Assembly: GCA_016285645.1 (NCBI GenBank)
Contig: JAEERC010000026.1
Location: forward strand, 1 to 36,382
DNA from: Clostridiaceae bacterium
GTDB lineage: Bacteria; Bacillota; Clostridia; Oscillospirales; Acutalibacteraceae
Length of the DNA: 36,382 bases
Reading direction: 5' to 3'
Of the stretch, positions 6,800 through 15,600 are shown piece after piece. The position numbers and the translations under genes were made by a program. The number at the start of each line of letters is the position of its first letter. Position 1 is the stretch's first letter. The notes under the pieces were generated by a model. It did not search any database. It was not told where the DNA came from and worked only from the letters and a program-made list of their open reading frames with translations.

Positions 6800-8059
6800 T
6801 TAAATTGATTTCGCGTTTTTGAGCAGATACTGTTCCGCCTCGGCGTTCCAGAGTCCGTTTGTCTTTTTGACAATATCCGCGAGGTCTTTGAAGAACGGGT
6901 CGGTTTTTCCCTTTTCCTCAAAATCGGAAATAGCGGTGAGCGGTAGCGAAACGCCGGTGTAAATGAGTTTTTTGCCGCCGGGAATCTTGGGAAGGTTGAG
7001 GGTTGTTTCAACAACGCTGTCAAGTCCGCCTATGTGGGTTACGAGAATGGCGGGGTTGAGTTTGCCCTCTTTTATCATTTCAATACTTTCAATCATATCG
7101 TCGGTGTTGCCGCCGGACGTGCCTACAATGTGGGTCGCCGCGTAGTGGACGTTATAAAAATTGAACATAGCCGAGAACTCGGGATTCGTAGGACCCGCGA
7201 AGAAATTGAGACAGCCGTCGTTTGCGAGGAGTTTGTCCGCCATTTCAACAACAGCCGCGACAGGGGCAAACACAAACACATCGTCATACGCTCCTCCCGC
7301 GAGATCTTTGAGATATGTTACGGTGTCCTCGATTCCCGCCGTGTTGACATAGGTCAGTTCTATGCCGTTTTTCTTCGCTTCCTCAACGGGCAGAATCTCG
7401 CCCGCTCTTTTAATACGCGCTTCGTCAATGTCGGTTACAACAAGCGTGGCGGGGCGGCGGGGGCAGTGGATGATGTAATCTATGGCGGCGAGTCCCATCG
7501 GACCCACACCGGCGATTATAGCCATCTTTCCGCCTTCCTTTATGCCCATGGAATGCTCATAGCTTCCGCGAGTTGTGTGGTAGGAGGCGTGGAAAGCGCC
7601 GATAACGCAGGAGAGGGGCTCCGTGAGCGAGCCGCAGAAAAAGCTGTCGCTCTCGTAGGGGAGCAGGCAGTTCATTATCATAACCTCTTCGGGAATAACA
7701 ATGTAGGTCGCATCACCGCCTATATATCTGAACGAATAGCCGGGAGCGTCAAGCGAGCCCTTGTAGTTGAGCGACGGCTGAATGACGAATTTGTCACCCG
7801 CTTTATATTTGTCAGCCCATTTCGCGCCTATTTTCACAAGCTCGCCGCAGAATTCGTGGCCGATAATAACGGGGTTTTCCGCAACATCGTCCGGCACGCG
7901 CTTGTGATTCTCGCCCTGCATCGCTGCCTTGTATGATGACATGCATATACTGTCCGACACGATTTTTGCCAGAATCTCGGTGTCCTTTATTTCGGGCAAC
8001 TCGAACCTGTCAAGGCGTAAATCGTTCTTTCCGTAGAGTCTTATCGCTGTTGTCTGCAT
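6800..8059 (-). CDS. Zinc-type MDR alcohol/polyol dehydrogenase, 419 aa
   Basis: This is a medium-chain dehydrogenase. The catalytic Cys region is ICMSSYKAAMQG, followed by GHEFCGEL with the zinc-binding His-Glu, and the Rossmann motif is AGVGPMGLAA. The usual four-Cys structural zinc lobe is absent, as in sorbitol/sorbose-1-phosphate-type dehydrogenases. It is longer than the ~350-aa family norm because of an insert (FRYIGGDATYIVIPEE) and a C-terminal extension (SDFEEKGKTDPFFKDL). The start is the ATG with AGGAGG nine bases upstream. It is divergent from an Lrp/AsnC regulator, which probably controls it. The likely substrate is a sugar alcohol or sugar-alcohol phosphate; the exact one cannot be read. 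Confidence 0.85.
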   Translation of the reverse strand: MQTTAIRLYGKNDLRLDRFELPEIKDTEILAKIVSDSICMSSYKAAMQGENHKRVPDDVAENPVIIGHEFCGELVKIGAKWADKYKAGDKFVIQPSLNYKGSLDAPGYSFRYIGGDATYIVIPEEVMIMNCLLPYESDSFFCGSLTEPLSCVIGAFHASYHTTRGSYEHSMGIKEGGKMAIIAGVGPMGLAAIDYIIHCPRRPATLVVTDIDEARIKRAGEILPVEEAKKNGIELTYVNTAGIEDTVTYLKDLAGGAYDDVFVFAPVAAVVEMADKLLANDGCLNFFAGPTNPEFSAMFNFYNVHYAATHIVGTSGGNTDDMIESIEMIKEGKLNPAILVTHIGGLDSVVETTLNLPKIPGGKKLIYTGVSLPLTAISDFEEKGKTDPFFKDLADIVKKTNGLWNAEAEQYLLKNAKSI

Positions 8060-8125
8060 AAACAAAATCCTCCTGTTGATGCTCAATCAATTAATAATAA
8101 CAAAAAAATACGCTTATTTCAATAT

Positions 8126-8155
8126 ATTATGACCCGCAATTCACCCATAAATCAA
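8126..8155 (-). promoter_or_regulatory. Probable promoter of the MDR dehydrogenase gene
   Basis: On the minus strand TTGATT (8150-8155), an 18-bp spacer and CATAAT (8126-8131) lie about 70 bases before the start codon. The match is moderate and stands next to a palindrome that may be a regulator site. Confidence 0.5.
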
Positions 8156-8159
8156 AAAT

Positions 8160-8179
8160 TTTTCAACAATTGTGGAAAA
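8160..8179. promoter_or_regulatory. 20-bp palindrome between dehydrogenase and Lrp-type gene (candidate operator)
   Basis: TTTTCAACAATTGTGGAAAA is palindromic at 9 of 10 paired positions around an ACAATTGT core. It lies between two divergent promoters in an AT-rich region. Local Lrp/AsnC regulators commonly bind such sites to control themselves and a divergent catabolic gene. Confidence 0.6.
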
Positions 8180-8204
8180 CTCAAAAAAATTTTTCCGTTT
8201 TGTA

Positions 8205-8232
8205 TTGACTTATGCAAAAATTTTGTTAACAT
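8205..8232 (+). promoter_or_regulatory. Probable promoter of the Lrp/AsnC gene
   Basis: TTGACT (8205-8210) with TAACAT (8227-8232) at a 16-bp spacing, or CATATT (8230-8235) at 19. The -35 is good and the -10 weak, as expected for an autoregulated gene. Confidence 0.5.
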
Positions 8233-8267
8233 ATTATTGTACGATGTAAGAAAAAAGGGGTGAGGAA

Positions 8268-8717
8268 TTGGACTCAACAGACAAAAAAATAATCGCCTGT
8301 CTCAAGGTCAATTCCCGCGAAAATGCCTCTGTTATCGGCGCTAAGGTCAATATGTCCGTGTCGGCGGTCATCGAGCGTATCAAAAAGCTTGAGGCGAGCG
8401 GAATAATAAAGCAGTACACCCTCGTGCTCGACGGTGAAAAATCAGGTCTTCCCGTTTCGGCTTATTTCAGGGTTTCAATGGAAAATTCGAAATTCAACGC
8501 TAAATTTGAAGAATATATGGAGAAGCATCCCCACGTTACGGAATGCTACTACACAGCCGCCGATTACGACTATCTTATCAAAGCGTACGCGGCGGATATG
8601 AAAGCGCTGAGAGCCCTTGCCGATGACATAAAATCGCTCGCGGGCGTGAGTTCGGTGACAGCCGAGGTTATACTCACAACGGTCAAGGAAGAAAGTTCAC
8701 CCGAAATAACTGAATAA
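8268..8717 (+). CDS. Lrp/AsnC-family transcriptional regulator, 149 aa
   Basis: The start is TTG, preceded by GGGGTGAGG. Residues 1-50 form the AsnC-type helix-turn-helix (DSTDKKIIACLKVNS, then MSVSAVIERIKKLEASGII). Residues 65-140 form the RAM ligand-binding domain (VTECYYTAADYDYLIKAYA). It is divergent from the MDR dehydrogenase gene across a 208-bp region holding a 20-bp palindrome, so local control of that gene and itself is likely. The ligand is probably an amino acid or related metabolite, as for the family, but nothing here names it. It ends at a bidirectional terminator. Confidence 0.92.
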   Translation: MDSTDKKIIACLKVNSRENASVIGAKVNMSVSAVIERIKKLEASGIIKQYTLVLDGEKSGLPVSAYFRVSMENSKFNAKFEEYMEKHPHVTECYYTAADYDYLIKAYAADMKALRALADDIKSLAGVSSVTAEVILTTVKEESSPEITE

Positions 8718-8723
8718 AAATAA

Positions 8724-8757
8724 CGGCAGAGTTAAACGCTCTGCCGCTTTTCTTTTT
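8724..8757. terminator. Bidirectional intrinsic terminator
   Basis: CGGCAGAG (8724-8731) pairs with 8739-8746 and is followed by CTTTTCTTTTT. On the other strand the stem is followed by TTATTTTTATTC, so it also closes the minus-strand epimerase pair. Confidence 0.85.
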
Positions 8758-9625
8758 ACAATGATTCAATCATCCTGCGCAGGTTTTCAAGCCCCGTGGG
8801 AATGCCGACGAGCACCGCGTCCTCCATACCCTCGAACTCTACGCTTACATAACCGTCGTAACCGCTTCTTTCAAGGATTCCGAGGCACTGGTAAACGGGT
8901 ATGTCGCCGTGACCGATTATGGCTCCGCGCAAATAGTTTCCGCCTCTGCTCCGGAAGAATCCTCTGCCGGGATTCATACCGTTGCCGCTCTTTATGTGAA
9001 AATCTTTCGCGTGAACATATTTCGCATAGGGCGCGAGTCTGCCCACGGCGAGAGGGGAGGGCTCGTCCGCGCAGGCGAAGTTGCCTATGTCTATAAGCAG
9101 ACCGAAATTGTCGTCCGCCACCGCGTTCACGAGCTTTTCAACCCTTAAGCTCTCCTGGCTGAAAAAACCGTGATTCTCAACACAGGTTTCAATGCCGTAC
9201 CGCTTTGCGTACTGCGTGACCGCTCTGCACCCTTCGGCAAGAACCGGGAGGGCGTTGTCAAAGCCCATTGTTTTGCTTCGCGCATCCTTGAAACCCGTTG
9301 TCGCGTCGTGGCGCATAATCTTTGCGCCGAGAATGTTCGCTATGTCAACCTTCCTGCAAACTCTGTCGATTTCATCCTGAAGATTGTCGGCGTTTATGAA
9401 ATCCGCGCCGACCGTGTAACTCGAAACGGGAAGGGAAACGGCATCGCACTCCTCACGGATAAGTTTCGCGTAGCTTTCCTCGCTGACTCCCTCGGTGGGG
9501 CAGAGGTCTGTAAACTCTATGGCGTCAAAGCCCATATTTTTAGCGAGTTTTATGACACCAATCTGTGACTGAATGACGGTGTTGAGATACTGCGAAAAAC
9601 TGTAACTGCTGACCGATATTTTCAT
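8756..9625 (-). CDS. Xylose-isomerase-like TIM-barrel epimerase/isomerase, 289 aa
   Basis: Length and motifs fit the sugar phosphate isomerase/epimerase (AP endonuclease 2-like) superfamily. Metal-ligand residues lie in CVENHGFF (Glu), LLIDIGNF (Asp), VHAKDFH (His) and SVEFEG (Glu). Such enzymes interconvert keto-sugars or act on inositol-type compounds using a divalent metal. GAGAGGTGG precedes the ATG. It lies 11 bases after a second enzyme of the same fold, so the two are probably successive or alternative steps of one pathway. The substrate cannot be determined. Confidence 0.87.
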   Translation of the reverse strand: MKISVSSYSFSQYLNTVIQSQIGVIKLAKNMGFDAIEFTDLCPTEGVSEESYAKLIREECDAVSLPVSSYTVGADFINADNLQDEIDRVCRKVDIANILGAKIMRHDATTGFKDARSKTMGFDNALPVLAEGCRAVTQYAKRYGIETCVENHGFFSQESLRVEKLVNAVADDNFGLLIDIGNFACADEPSPLAVGRLAPYAKYVHAKDFHIKSGNGMNPGRGFFRSRGGNYLRGAIIGHGDIPVYQCLGILERSGYDGYVSVEFEGMEDAVLVGIPTGLENLRRMIESL

Positions 9626-9636
9626 ATTTCCACCTC

Positions 9637-10476
9637 TCAGCCGAGCTTTTTGAGGAATTCAACCGCGCTGCGGATATCCTTTTCCGGGTTGTCGCCGACC
9701 TCGCGCTCGATTGTGAGGAAGCCCCTGAAGCCGATATCCTCAAGCGCCGCGAGATATTTCTCCCACGGAACACTTCCCTCGCCCAGAGGAACCTCCTCAA
9801 ACGACGGTCCGGTCACTATCGGGTCGCTCTTTACGCCGTAAACGATTTCCGGATCCTTGTAGAAAAGCTGTTTTCCGTCTTTAGCGTGGGTGTGGACTAT
9901 ATAATCGCGCAGGTTGTAAACCGCGCCCGCGGGGTCATCGCCCGTAACCATAACAAGGTTCGCGGGGTCAAGGTTTACCGCAACGCCCGTCGAATTGAGG
10001 GAGTCGAGGAATTCCTTTAAAACTGCCGAGGTTTCGGGCCCTGTTTCAATGGCGAAATGAGCCTGCACGCTGTCTGCGTATTCCGCGAGTTCCGCGCACG
10101 CCTCCTGCATTATTTTATATCTGTCAACCGATTTGTCGGTCGGCACAACGCCTATATGAGTGGTGACAACATCCGTGCCGAGTTCCTTCGCGAGGTCGAG
10201 TATTCTCTTGCTCTTTTCCACTCTTGCGGGGTTTTCATCCTTGTTCGCGAAACCGCCGCCGAGGTCGCCGCACAAAGCGGAAATAACAAGCCCGTTGTCC
10301 GCAACAAGTTTTCTGAACTCACTGCGCTTTGAGGCGTCCATATTCTCGGGCGCCATTTCGCCGCGGGTAGCGTAAACCTGAATACCGTCAGCGCCCACTT
10401 CAGCCGCCTTTTTAACCGCCGAAACGGTGTCGGTACGGAAACTGTCGATAATTACGCCTATAGGAAATCTGCCCAT
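9637..10476 (-). CDS. Second xylose-isomerase-like TIM-barrel epimerase/isomerase, 279 aa
   Basis: It has the same superfamily fold as its neighbour but is only distantly similar. Candidate metal-site residues lie in FAIETGPET (Glu), VNLDPAN (Asp), VHTHAKDG (His) and LTIEREVG (Glu). The start is the inner ATG, with AAGGAGAT six bases upstream; the outer ATG at 10482 abuts the ribosome site and is unlikely. It is the first gene of the minus-strand pair and divergent from the Gfo/Idh/MocA oxidoreductase. Dehydrogenase and isomerase pairs of these families are typical of inositol, hexose or rare-sugar breakdown. Confidence 0.87.
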   Translation of the reverse strand: MGRFPIGVIIDSFRTDTVSAVKKAAEVGADGIQVYATRGEMAPENMDASKRSEFRKLVADNGLVISALCGDLGGGFANKDENPARVEKSKRILDLAKELGTDVVTTHIGVVPTDKSVDRYKIMQEACAELAEYADSVQAHFAIETGPETSAVLKEFLDSLNSTGVAVNLDPANLVMVTGDDPAGAVYNLRDYIVHTHAKDGKQLFYKDPEIVYGVKSDPIVTGPSFEEVPLGEGSVPWEKYLAALEDIGFRGFLTIEREVGDNPEKDIRSAVEFLKKLG

Positions 10477-10523
10477 AATCATATCTCCTTGCTCTTCATA
10501 GATTTTGAGTATCGCTCAGGTAG

Positions 10524-10552
10524 ATAATAACAAATAAATAAAATATATTCAA
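10524..10552 (-). promoter_or_regulatory. Promoter of the epimerase pair
   Basis: On the minus strand TTGAAT (10547-10552), 17 bp, TATTAT (10524-10529), about 48 bases before the ATG. It is back to back with the promoter of the oxidoreductase operon. Confidence 0.65.
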
Positions 10553-10570
10553 TCTTTTTTACTAAACTTA

Positions 10571-10598
10571 TTTACATTTTTTACGGCTGTGATAAAAT
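10571..10598 (+). promoter_or_regulatory. Promoter of the Gfo/Idh - nagB - mannosidase - glycerate kinase operon
   Basis: TTTACA (10571-10576), a 16-bp spacer and TAAAAT (10593-10598), followed by TTGGAGGT and ATG at 10632. Confidence 0.65.
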
Positions 10599-10631
10599 GA
10601 ATATGTAATTTTTGATTGGAGGTATATTTCT

Positions 10632-11699
10632 ATGTCCGAAAAAGTCAATGTGGCCGTTATCGGCTGCGGGTCAATTGCGAATTGCGCGCATATTCCCGCC
10701 TATCTCAAACTGCCGGATGTCAACATCAAATACTTCTGCGACATCATTCCCGAAAGGGCTGACGCGGCGGTTGAAAAATACGGCTGCGGCAAGGCGGTTT
10801 ACGATTATCACGAGATTCTCGGCGACCCCGAACTCGAAGCGGTCTCCGTATGCACACACAACGATTTTCACTCGATTATCGCAATCGATTTTATGAAAGC
10901 GGGCAAGCATGTTCTCAGCGAAAAACCCGCGGCGAGAATACTCTCCGAAGCGCTCGAAATGCAGAAGGTTGCCCACGAAACGGGCAAAATCCTCAACATC
11001 GGCGTCTGCAACCGTTTCGGCACTCAGGTAAACAATGTCAAAAAACTCATTGACGAGGGCGCTCTCGGCGAGGTCTATCACGTTTACGCGAGCTTCCGCG
11101 CCCACAGGTCAATTCCCGGTATAGGCGGCGATTTCACCCGCAAGGCGGCGTCCGGCGGCGGAGCGCTCATTGACTGGGGCGTTCATTACCTCGACCTCAT
11201 TCTCTACTGCTGCGGCGAGCCCAAGCCCCTTACCGCCTCGGGCGAAGCGTTCTGCAAACTCGGCAAGGATATTAAAGATTATGTATATACCTCAATGTGG
11301 GCTGAGGACACAGCCGACAAAAACGGAGTCTATGATGTTGACGACAGCGTGGTCGGCATAATCCGCACGGACGGTCCCGTAATAAGCTTCAACGGCGCCT
11401 GGGCGCAGAACATAGGCGTGAGCGAAACCTATATTGATTTTATGGGCACAAAGGGCGGCATAAGACTCAACTACTGCGGCGATTTTACATATTACTCCAC
11501 CAAGGACGGCATGCTAACCTCAATGCAGACCGAGTCAAGGCACAACAACTTCTATGACGAGGAAATAAAATCCTTTATAAACTGCGTAAAAACCGGCGAG
11601 CACAATCAGGCGTACATCGATTACGCTATAGAAACCTCAAAAATAATGCAGGCGATTTACGATTCGTCCGAGAGTCATAAAGAAATTGTAATTGAATAA
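10632..11699 (+). CDS. Gfo/Idh/MocA-family NAD(P)-dependent oxidoreductase, 355 aa
   Basis: An N-terminal Rossmann fold (VAVIGCGSIANCAHIPAY), the family motif LSEKPAA, and a C-terminal Gfo/Idh domain (DWGVHYLDLILYCCG) support the call. Members oxidise or reduce sugars, inositol or sugar derivatives at a ring hydroxyl. TTGGAGGT precedes the ATG. It is the first gene of a four-gene operon with NagB, a GH38 mannosidase and a glycerate kinase, and is divergent from two epimerases, which together suggests dismantling of a mannose- or aminosugar-containing glycoside. The exact substrate is not readable. Confidence 0.9.
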   Translation: MSEKVNVAVIGCGSIANCAHIPAYLKLPDVNIKYFCDIIPERADAAVEKYGCGKAVYDYHEILGDPELEAVSVCTHNDFHSIIAIDFMKAGKHVLSEKPAARILSEALEMQKVAHETGKILNIGVCNRFGTQVNNVKKLIDEGALGEVYHVYASFRAHRSIPGIGGDFTRKAASGGGALIDWGVHYLDLILYCCGEPKPLTASGEAFCKLGKDIKDYVYTSMWAEDTADKNGVYDVDDSVVGIIRTDGPVISFNGAWAQNIGVSETYIDFMGTKGGIRLNYCGDFTYYSTKDGMLTSMQTESRHNNFYDEEIKSFINCVKTGEHNQAYIDYAIETSKIMQAIYDSSESHKEIVIE

Positions 11700-11718
11700 T
11701 CGAAAAGGAGGACAGACA

Positions 11719-12441
11719 ATGGATATCAGAGTTTACAAAAACGAGCAGGAAATAGGCGAAGCGGCGGGTAAGATTTATGTCGATTACATAAACGCCAACC
11801 CCTCCTGCGTGCTCGGCTTCGCCACGGGCGCGACCCCCGTGCCGACCTATACATATATGGCAGAGCAGTGCAAGGCGGGCAATGTCAGCTTTAAGGATGT
11901 AAAGACCTTCAATCTCGATGAATACTGTGACCTTCCCAAGGAACACAAAAACAGCTTCTATATGTTTATGTATGACAACCTTTTCTCAAAGGTCGATTTA
12001 AAGCCCGAAAACATCGACTTCCTCAACGGCAACGCCGACCCCGAAGCGGAGAGCGAAAGATACAGAAAATCGATTGAGGACAAGGGCGGAATCGACATCC
12101 AACTGCTCGGCATCGGCAGAAACGGTCACATCGCCTTCAACGAGCCCGCCGACGAGTTCTCGGGTGAAGCGTATAAAATCAAACTCACCGAATCCACGAT
12201 TGAGGCAAACTCAATCTATTTTGACGATATTCCCATGCCGCGCTACGCGATGACTATGGGCATCGGCTCAATTATGAAAGCCCGCAAAATCATATTCATC
12301 GCCACCGGAGCGGCTAAGGCGCAGGCGGTTCGCGATATGATAAAAGGCGAAGTCACCCCGAAATGTCCCGCGTCAATCCTTCAGACCCACCCCGATGTGA
12401 CCGTTTTCCTCGATGAAGCGGCCGCGTCTCTTCTTGACTGA
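11719..12441 (+). CDS. nagB: Glucosamine-6-phosphate deaminase, 240 aa
   Basis: It converts glucosamine-6-phosphate to fructose-6-phosphate and ammonia. Family signatures are clear: GFATGATPVPTY (phosphate loop), FNLDEYCDL, LLGIGRNGHIAFNEP (catalytic Asp/His region), AMTMGIGSIMKARKI and CPASILQTHPDV. The length is normal for NagB. EYCDL has Asp where many homologues have Gly, a minor change. AAAGGAGG lies 7 bases before the ATG; an upstream ORF extension would overlap the previous gene and is not used. Its place before an alpha-mannosidase suggests N-glycan or aminosugar catabolism. The allosteric C-terminal extension of the E. coli enzyme is not obvious. Confidence 0.93.
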   Translation: MDIRVYKNEQEIGEAAGKIYVDYINANPSCVLGFATGATPVPTYTYMAEQCKAGNVSFKDVKTFNLDEYCDLPKEHKNSFYMFMYDNLFSKVDLKPENIDFLNGNADPEAESERYRKSIEDKGGIDIQLLGIGRNGHIAFNEPADEFSGEAYKIKLTESTIEANSIYFDDIPMPRYAMTMGIGSIMKARKIIFIATGAAKAQAVRDMIKGEVTPKCPASILQTHPDVTVFLDEAAASLLD

Positions 12442-12453
12442 CGGGAGGTAAGG

Positions 12454-15400
12454 ATGGCGAGATTTGATATTGATTTTGTTGACAGAAACAACGAGAGGGA
12501 AATGCTGCCCTTCCGCATAAAGAAAATCGCGGAATCCCTTGCCGAGCGTATTTATATCGACTCGAGAGACACAGGCGATTTCCTCTTCTGCGAAGGTGAC
12601 GGCACTCCTCAGAATTCCGACGGCTGCGACTGGACTCCCTTCGGAAAAGACGATTTCTGGGGCTACAAAGAGCAGTACTGCCGCTTTAAACAGACGGTTA
12701 CCATACCCGATGAGTTTGACGGTATGCCGGTTATCTACGAACTCAATCCCTACCCCCACAGAGCCTGGGAAACAAGCGCCGAGCAGTTCATTATCTATGT
12801 AAACGGCAGAATGGTTCAGGCGATCGACCACAACCACACCTATGTCTTCCTCGGCGACCCCGCCAGGGGCGGCGAGAGTTTCGACATTTTTCTGAGCGCC
12901 TACTGTGACGACTGGAGCTACAGAGGTCCCGTTCAGCTCAGGGGTTCAATAAAGGTTCCCGACAAGGAAATAAGAGGTCTCTATTTCGATTTTGCCGTGC
13001 CGTGGGAGAGCGCCCATGTTTACGGCGCGGACGACAAACCGAGAATCGACATTATAAAGCATCTCAACAACGCCGCGAACCTGCTTGAGTTCTCAAACCC
13101 CGACCGCGAGGTGTTCAAGGAGTCCGTGCGAGCGGCGAAGGATTATATTGAGAAGAACATATACGGCGAGAGTATGGACGCCGTAACTAGCGCCATAGGT
13201 CACACCCACATCGACACCGCCTGGCTCTGGCGCTTAAAGCAGACAAGGCAGAAGGCGGGGCGCTCGTTCGCGACAGTCATAAATCTTATGAAGGAATATC
13301 CCGATTACAGGTTTATGTCATCGCAGGCGCAGCTCTATGATTTCGTAAAGCAGGATTATCCCGAACTCTATGAGGAAATAAAAGCCGCAGTTAAGAGAGG
13401 GCAGTGGGAGCCCGAAGGCGGTATGTGGGTTGAGTCCGACACAAATGTTGTCTCGGGCGAGTCCCTTGTGCGCCAGTTCCTTGTCGGCAAAAGATTCTTC
13501 AGGCAGGAATTCGGCGCCGACAACAAAATACTCTGGCTGCCCGATGTTTTCGGCTACAGCGGAGCGCTTCCGCAGATTATGAAGCTCGCGGGAATCGATT
13601 ACTTTATGACAACCAAAATTTCCTGGAGCGAATATGACAAATTCCCGTTTGACACCTTCAGCTGGAAGGGCATTGACGGCACAAAGATTCTTTCGCACTT
13701 CATCCCGAGCTCCGACTGCAAAAACAGGGGCTGGATGACCACCTACAATGCCGCGTTGAGACCCGAGATGGTTATCGGCGGCTGGAGAAGGTACAGCAAC
13801 AAGGATTTAAACAGCAATGTTCTGTGCAGTTTCGGTCACGGCGACGGCGGCGGCGGACCCACGAGGGGCCAGCTTGAATGCGGCGTGCGTATGGCCAAGG
13901 GCGTGCCCGGCTGCCCGAAGGTGCAAATAGAGTTTTCGCGCAAGTTCTTCGACCGCCTCAAAGAGGATGTCGGCTCAAGCCCGCGTCTTCCCGAATGGGC
14001 GGGTGAACTCTATCTCGAATTCCACAGGGGCACTCTCACATCCCAGTCCCGCAACAAGAGATACAACCGCAAAAGCGAGTTCCTCTATCACGATATGGAA
14101 ACCCTCTGCGAAACTGCGAACATTTTCGGAGAGTACGATTATCCCTCGGAGCAGATACTCGGGGGCTGGAAGATTATTCTCTTAAACCAGTTCCACGACA
14201 TCATCCCCGGCTCCTCCATAGCCGCGGTTTATGAGGATTCAAAGGAGCAGTATGAAAAACTCCTCGCCGAAGGCAGGGAAACCGTCGCGGCGGCTTCAAA
14301 GGCAATCGCCTCAAGGGCGACAACCTCGGGAGAGTCGCTTGTTGTTGAAAACACTCTCGGCTTTGAGAGAAGCGATGTTGTTATCACCGACTGCGTGAAC
14401 GGCGATATTACCGTCCGTGATTCGGACGGAAGCGTTCTTCCCTCGCAGAGAACTTACGACGGCAAATTCGCTTTCTACGCCCCCGGTGTGCCCTCAAAGG
14501 GCTTCAAGGCGTTCCGCGTTGACTCCGCAGGCGAAAAGGCACAGGCGGATTACACAGCGGACACCAACGGGGCTGAAAACGAGTTCTACAAACTTGCCTT
14601 TGACGGTAATATGAACATCTCCTCGCTCTACCACAAAAAGAGCGGCAGATACACCTTCCCCGAAGGCAAGGTCTCGGGCAGACTTATCGCCTATGACGAC
14701 AGACCCCACAGCGACGAGGCGTGGGATATCAAGTGCTACTACGGTGAAAAATTTGAATACATTGACAATGTTCAAAGCAGTGAAGTTGTAGAATCGGGTC
14801 CCGTACGCACGGTCGTGAAAATCGTCCGCAAATTAAACCTTTCAACAATAAATCAGTATTACATTTTCTATCCCCACACGGCTCGCATCGACATCTTTTT
14901 CGATGTTGACTGGAAGGAGAGGAAGGTGCTCCTCAAAGGCGATTTCCCGGTTGATGTAAACGCCGACAGGGCCACATTCGATATCCAGTTCGGCAACATC
15001 AAGCGCACAACCCACCGCAACACCACCTGGGATTATGCCCAGTTTGAGGTCTGCGGTCACAAATGGGCTGACCTCTCCGACAACAGCTTCGGTGTGTCCG
15101 TGCTCAACGACTGCAAATACGGCTGGACCGTCAAGGACGGCTCAATAAAACCCTCAATGCTCAGGAGCCAGGAGCGCCCGAACCATCTGCAGGACAGGGA
15201 ACGCCACAACTTCACCTACGCCGTTTATCCGCACTGCGGCGATGTCAGCACTTCGGATGTTGTCTATGAAAGCTACTGCCTCAACGCTCCGCTCTATTGC
15301 GTGAAGGTTGACTCCGCGCAGGAGGGCGTCGGCGAAAAATATTCACTCGTGAGTGTTGACAAAAAGAATATCGTTATTGAAACCGTCAAGAAGGCTGAGG

Positions 15401-15600
15401 ACAGCGACGCTCTTATTATCAGACTGTTCGAAACCTGGAACGGCACAACTCCCTGCACTCTCACTCTCGGCGAAAACATCAAAGAGCTTTACGAGTGCAA
15501 TCTTATGGAGGAAAACGATGTTCCCGTCGCCTTTGACGGCAGAAGCGTAAATCTCACCTTCAGACCCTTTGAAATCAAAACATTAAAGGTTGTTTTATGA
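12454..15600 (+). CDS. GH38 alpha-mannosidase, 1048 aa, cytoplasmic
   Basis: This is a retaining, metal-dependent alpha-mannosidase. The catalytic domain starts with the zinc-binding GHTHIDTAWLW (H250, H252 and D254 nearby) and has WLPDVFGYSG, with D364 as the likely nucleophile. Later motifs include LNQFHDIIPGSS, with another metal His. The size fits bacterial class II enzymes, with a central three-helix region and beta-sandwich C-terminal domains. There is no signal peptide, so it acts inside the cell on imported oligosaccharides or phosphorylated ones. GGGAGGT precedes the ATG. Its last four bases (ATGA) overlap the glycerate kinase start, indicating translational coupling. Substrate linkage is not determined. 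Confidence 0.94.
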   Translation: MARFDIDFVDRNNEREMLPFRIKKIAESLAERIYIDSRDTGDFLFCEGDGTPQNSDGCDWTPFGKDDFWGYKEQYCRFKQTVTIPDEFDGMPVIYELNPYPHRAWETSAEQFIIYVNGRMVQAIDHNHTYVFLGDPARGGESFDIFLSAYCDDWSYRGPVQLRGSIKVPDKEIRGLYFDFAVPWESAHVYGADDKPRIDIIKHLNNAANLLEFSNPDREVFKESVRAAKDYIEKNIYGESMDAVTSAIGHTHIDTAWLWRLKQTRQKAGRSFATVINLMKEYPDYRFMSSQAQLYDFVKQDYPELYEEIKAAVKRGQWEPEGGMWVESDTNVVSGESLVRQFLVGKRFFRQEFGADNKILWLPDVFGYSGALPQIMKLAGIDYFMTTKISWSEYDKFPFDTFSWKGIDGTKILSHFIPSSDCKNRGWMTTYNAALRPEMVIGGWRRYSNKDLNSNVLCSFGHGDGGGGPTRGQLECGVRMAKGVPGCPKVQIEFSRKFFDRLKEDVGSSPRLPEWAGELYLEFHRGTLTSQSRNKRYNRKSEFLYHDMETLCETANIFGEYDYPSEQILGGWKIILLNQFHDIIPGSSIAAVYEDSKEQYEKLLAEGRETVAAASKAIASRATTSGESLVVENTLGFERSDVVITDCVNGDITVRDSDGSVLPSQRTYDGKFAFYAPGVPSKGFKAFRVDSAGEKAQADYTADTNGAENEFYKLAFDGNMNISSLYHKKSGRYTFPEGKVSGRLIAYDDRPHSDEAWDIKCYYGEKFEYIDNVQSSEVVESGPVRTVVKIVRKLNLSTINQYYIFYPHTARIDIFFDVDWKERKVLLKGDFPVDVNADRATFDIQFGNIKRTTHRNTTWDYAQFEVCGHKWADLSDNSFGVSVLNDCKYGWTVKDGSIKPSMLRSQERPNHLQDRERHNFTYAVYPHCGDVSTSDVVYESYCLNAPLYCVKVDSAQEGVGEKYSLVSVDKKNIVIETVKKAEDSDALIIRLFETWNGTTPCTLTLGENIKELYECNLMEENDVPVAFDGRSVNLTFRPFEIKTLKVVL

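Noticed and set aside
7034-7936. 300-codon plus-strand open frame opposite the MDR dehydrogenase
   Set aside because: The minus strand holds clear zinc-enzyme motifs and a strong ribosome site; the plus frame shows none.
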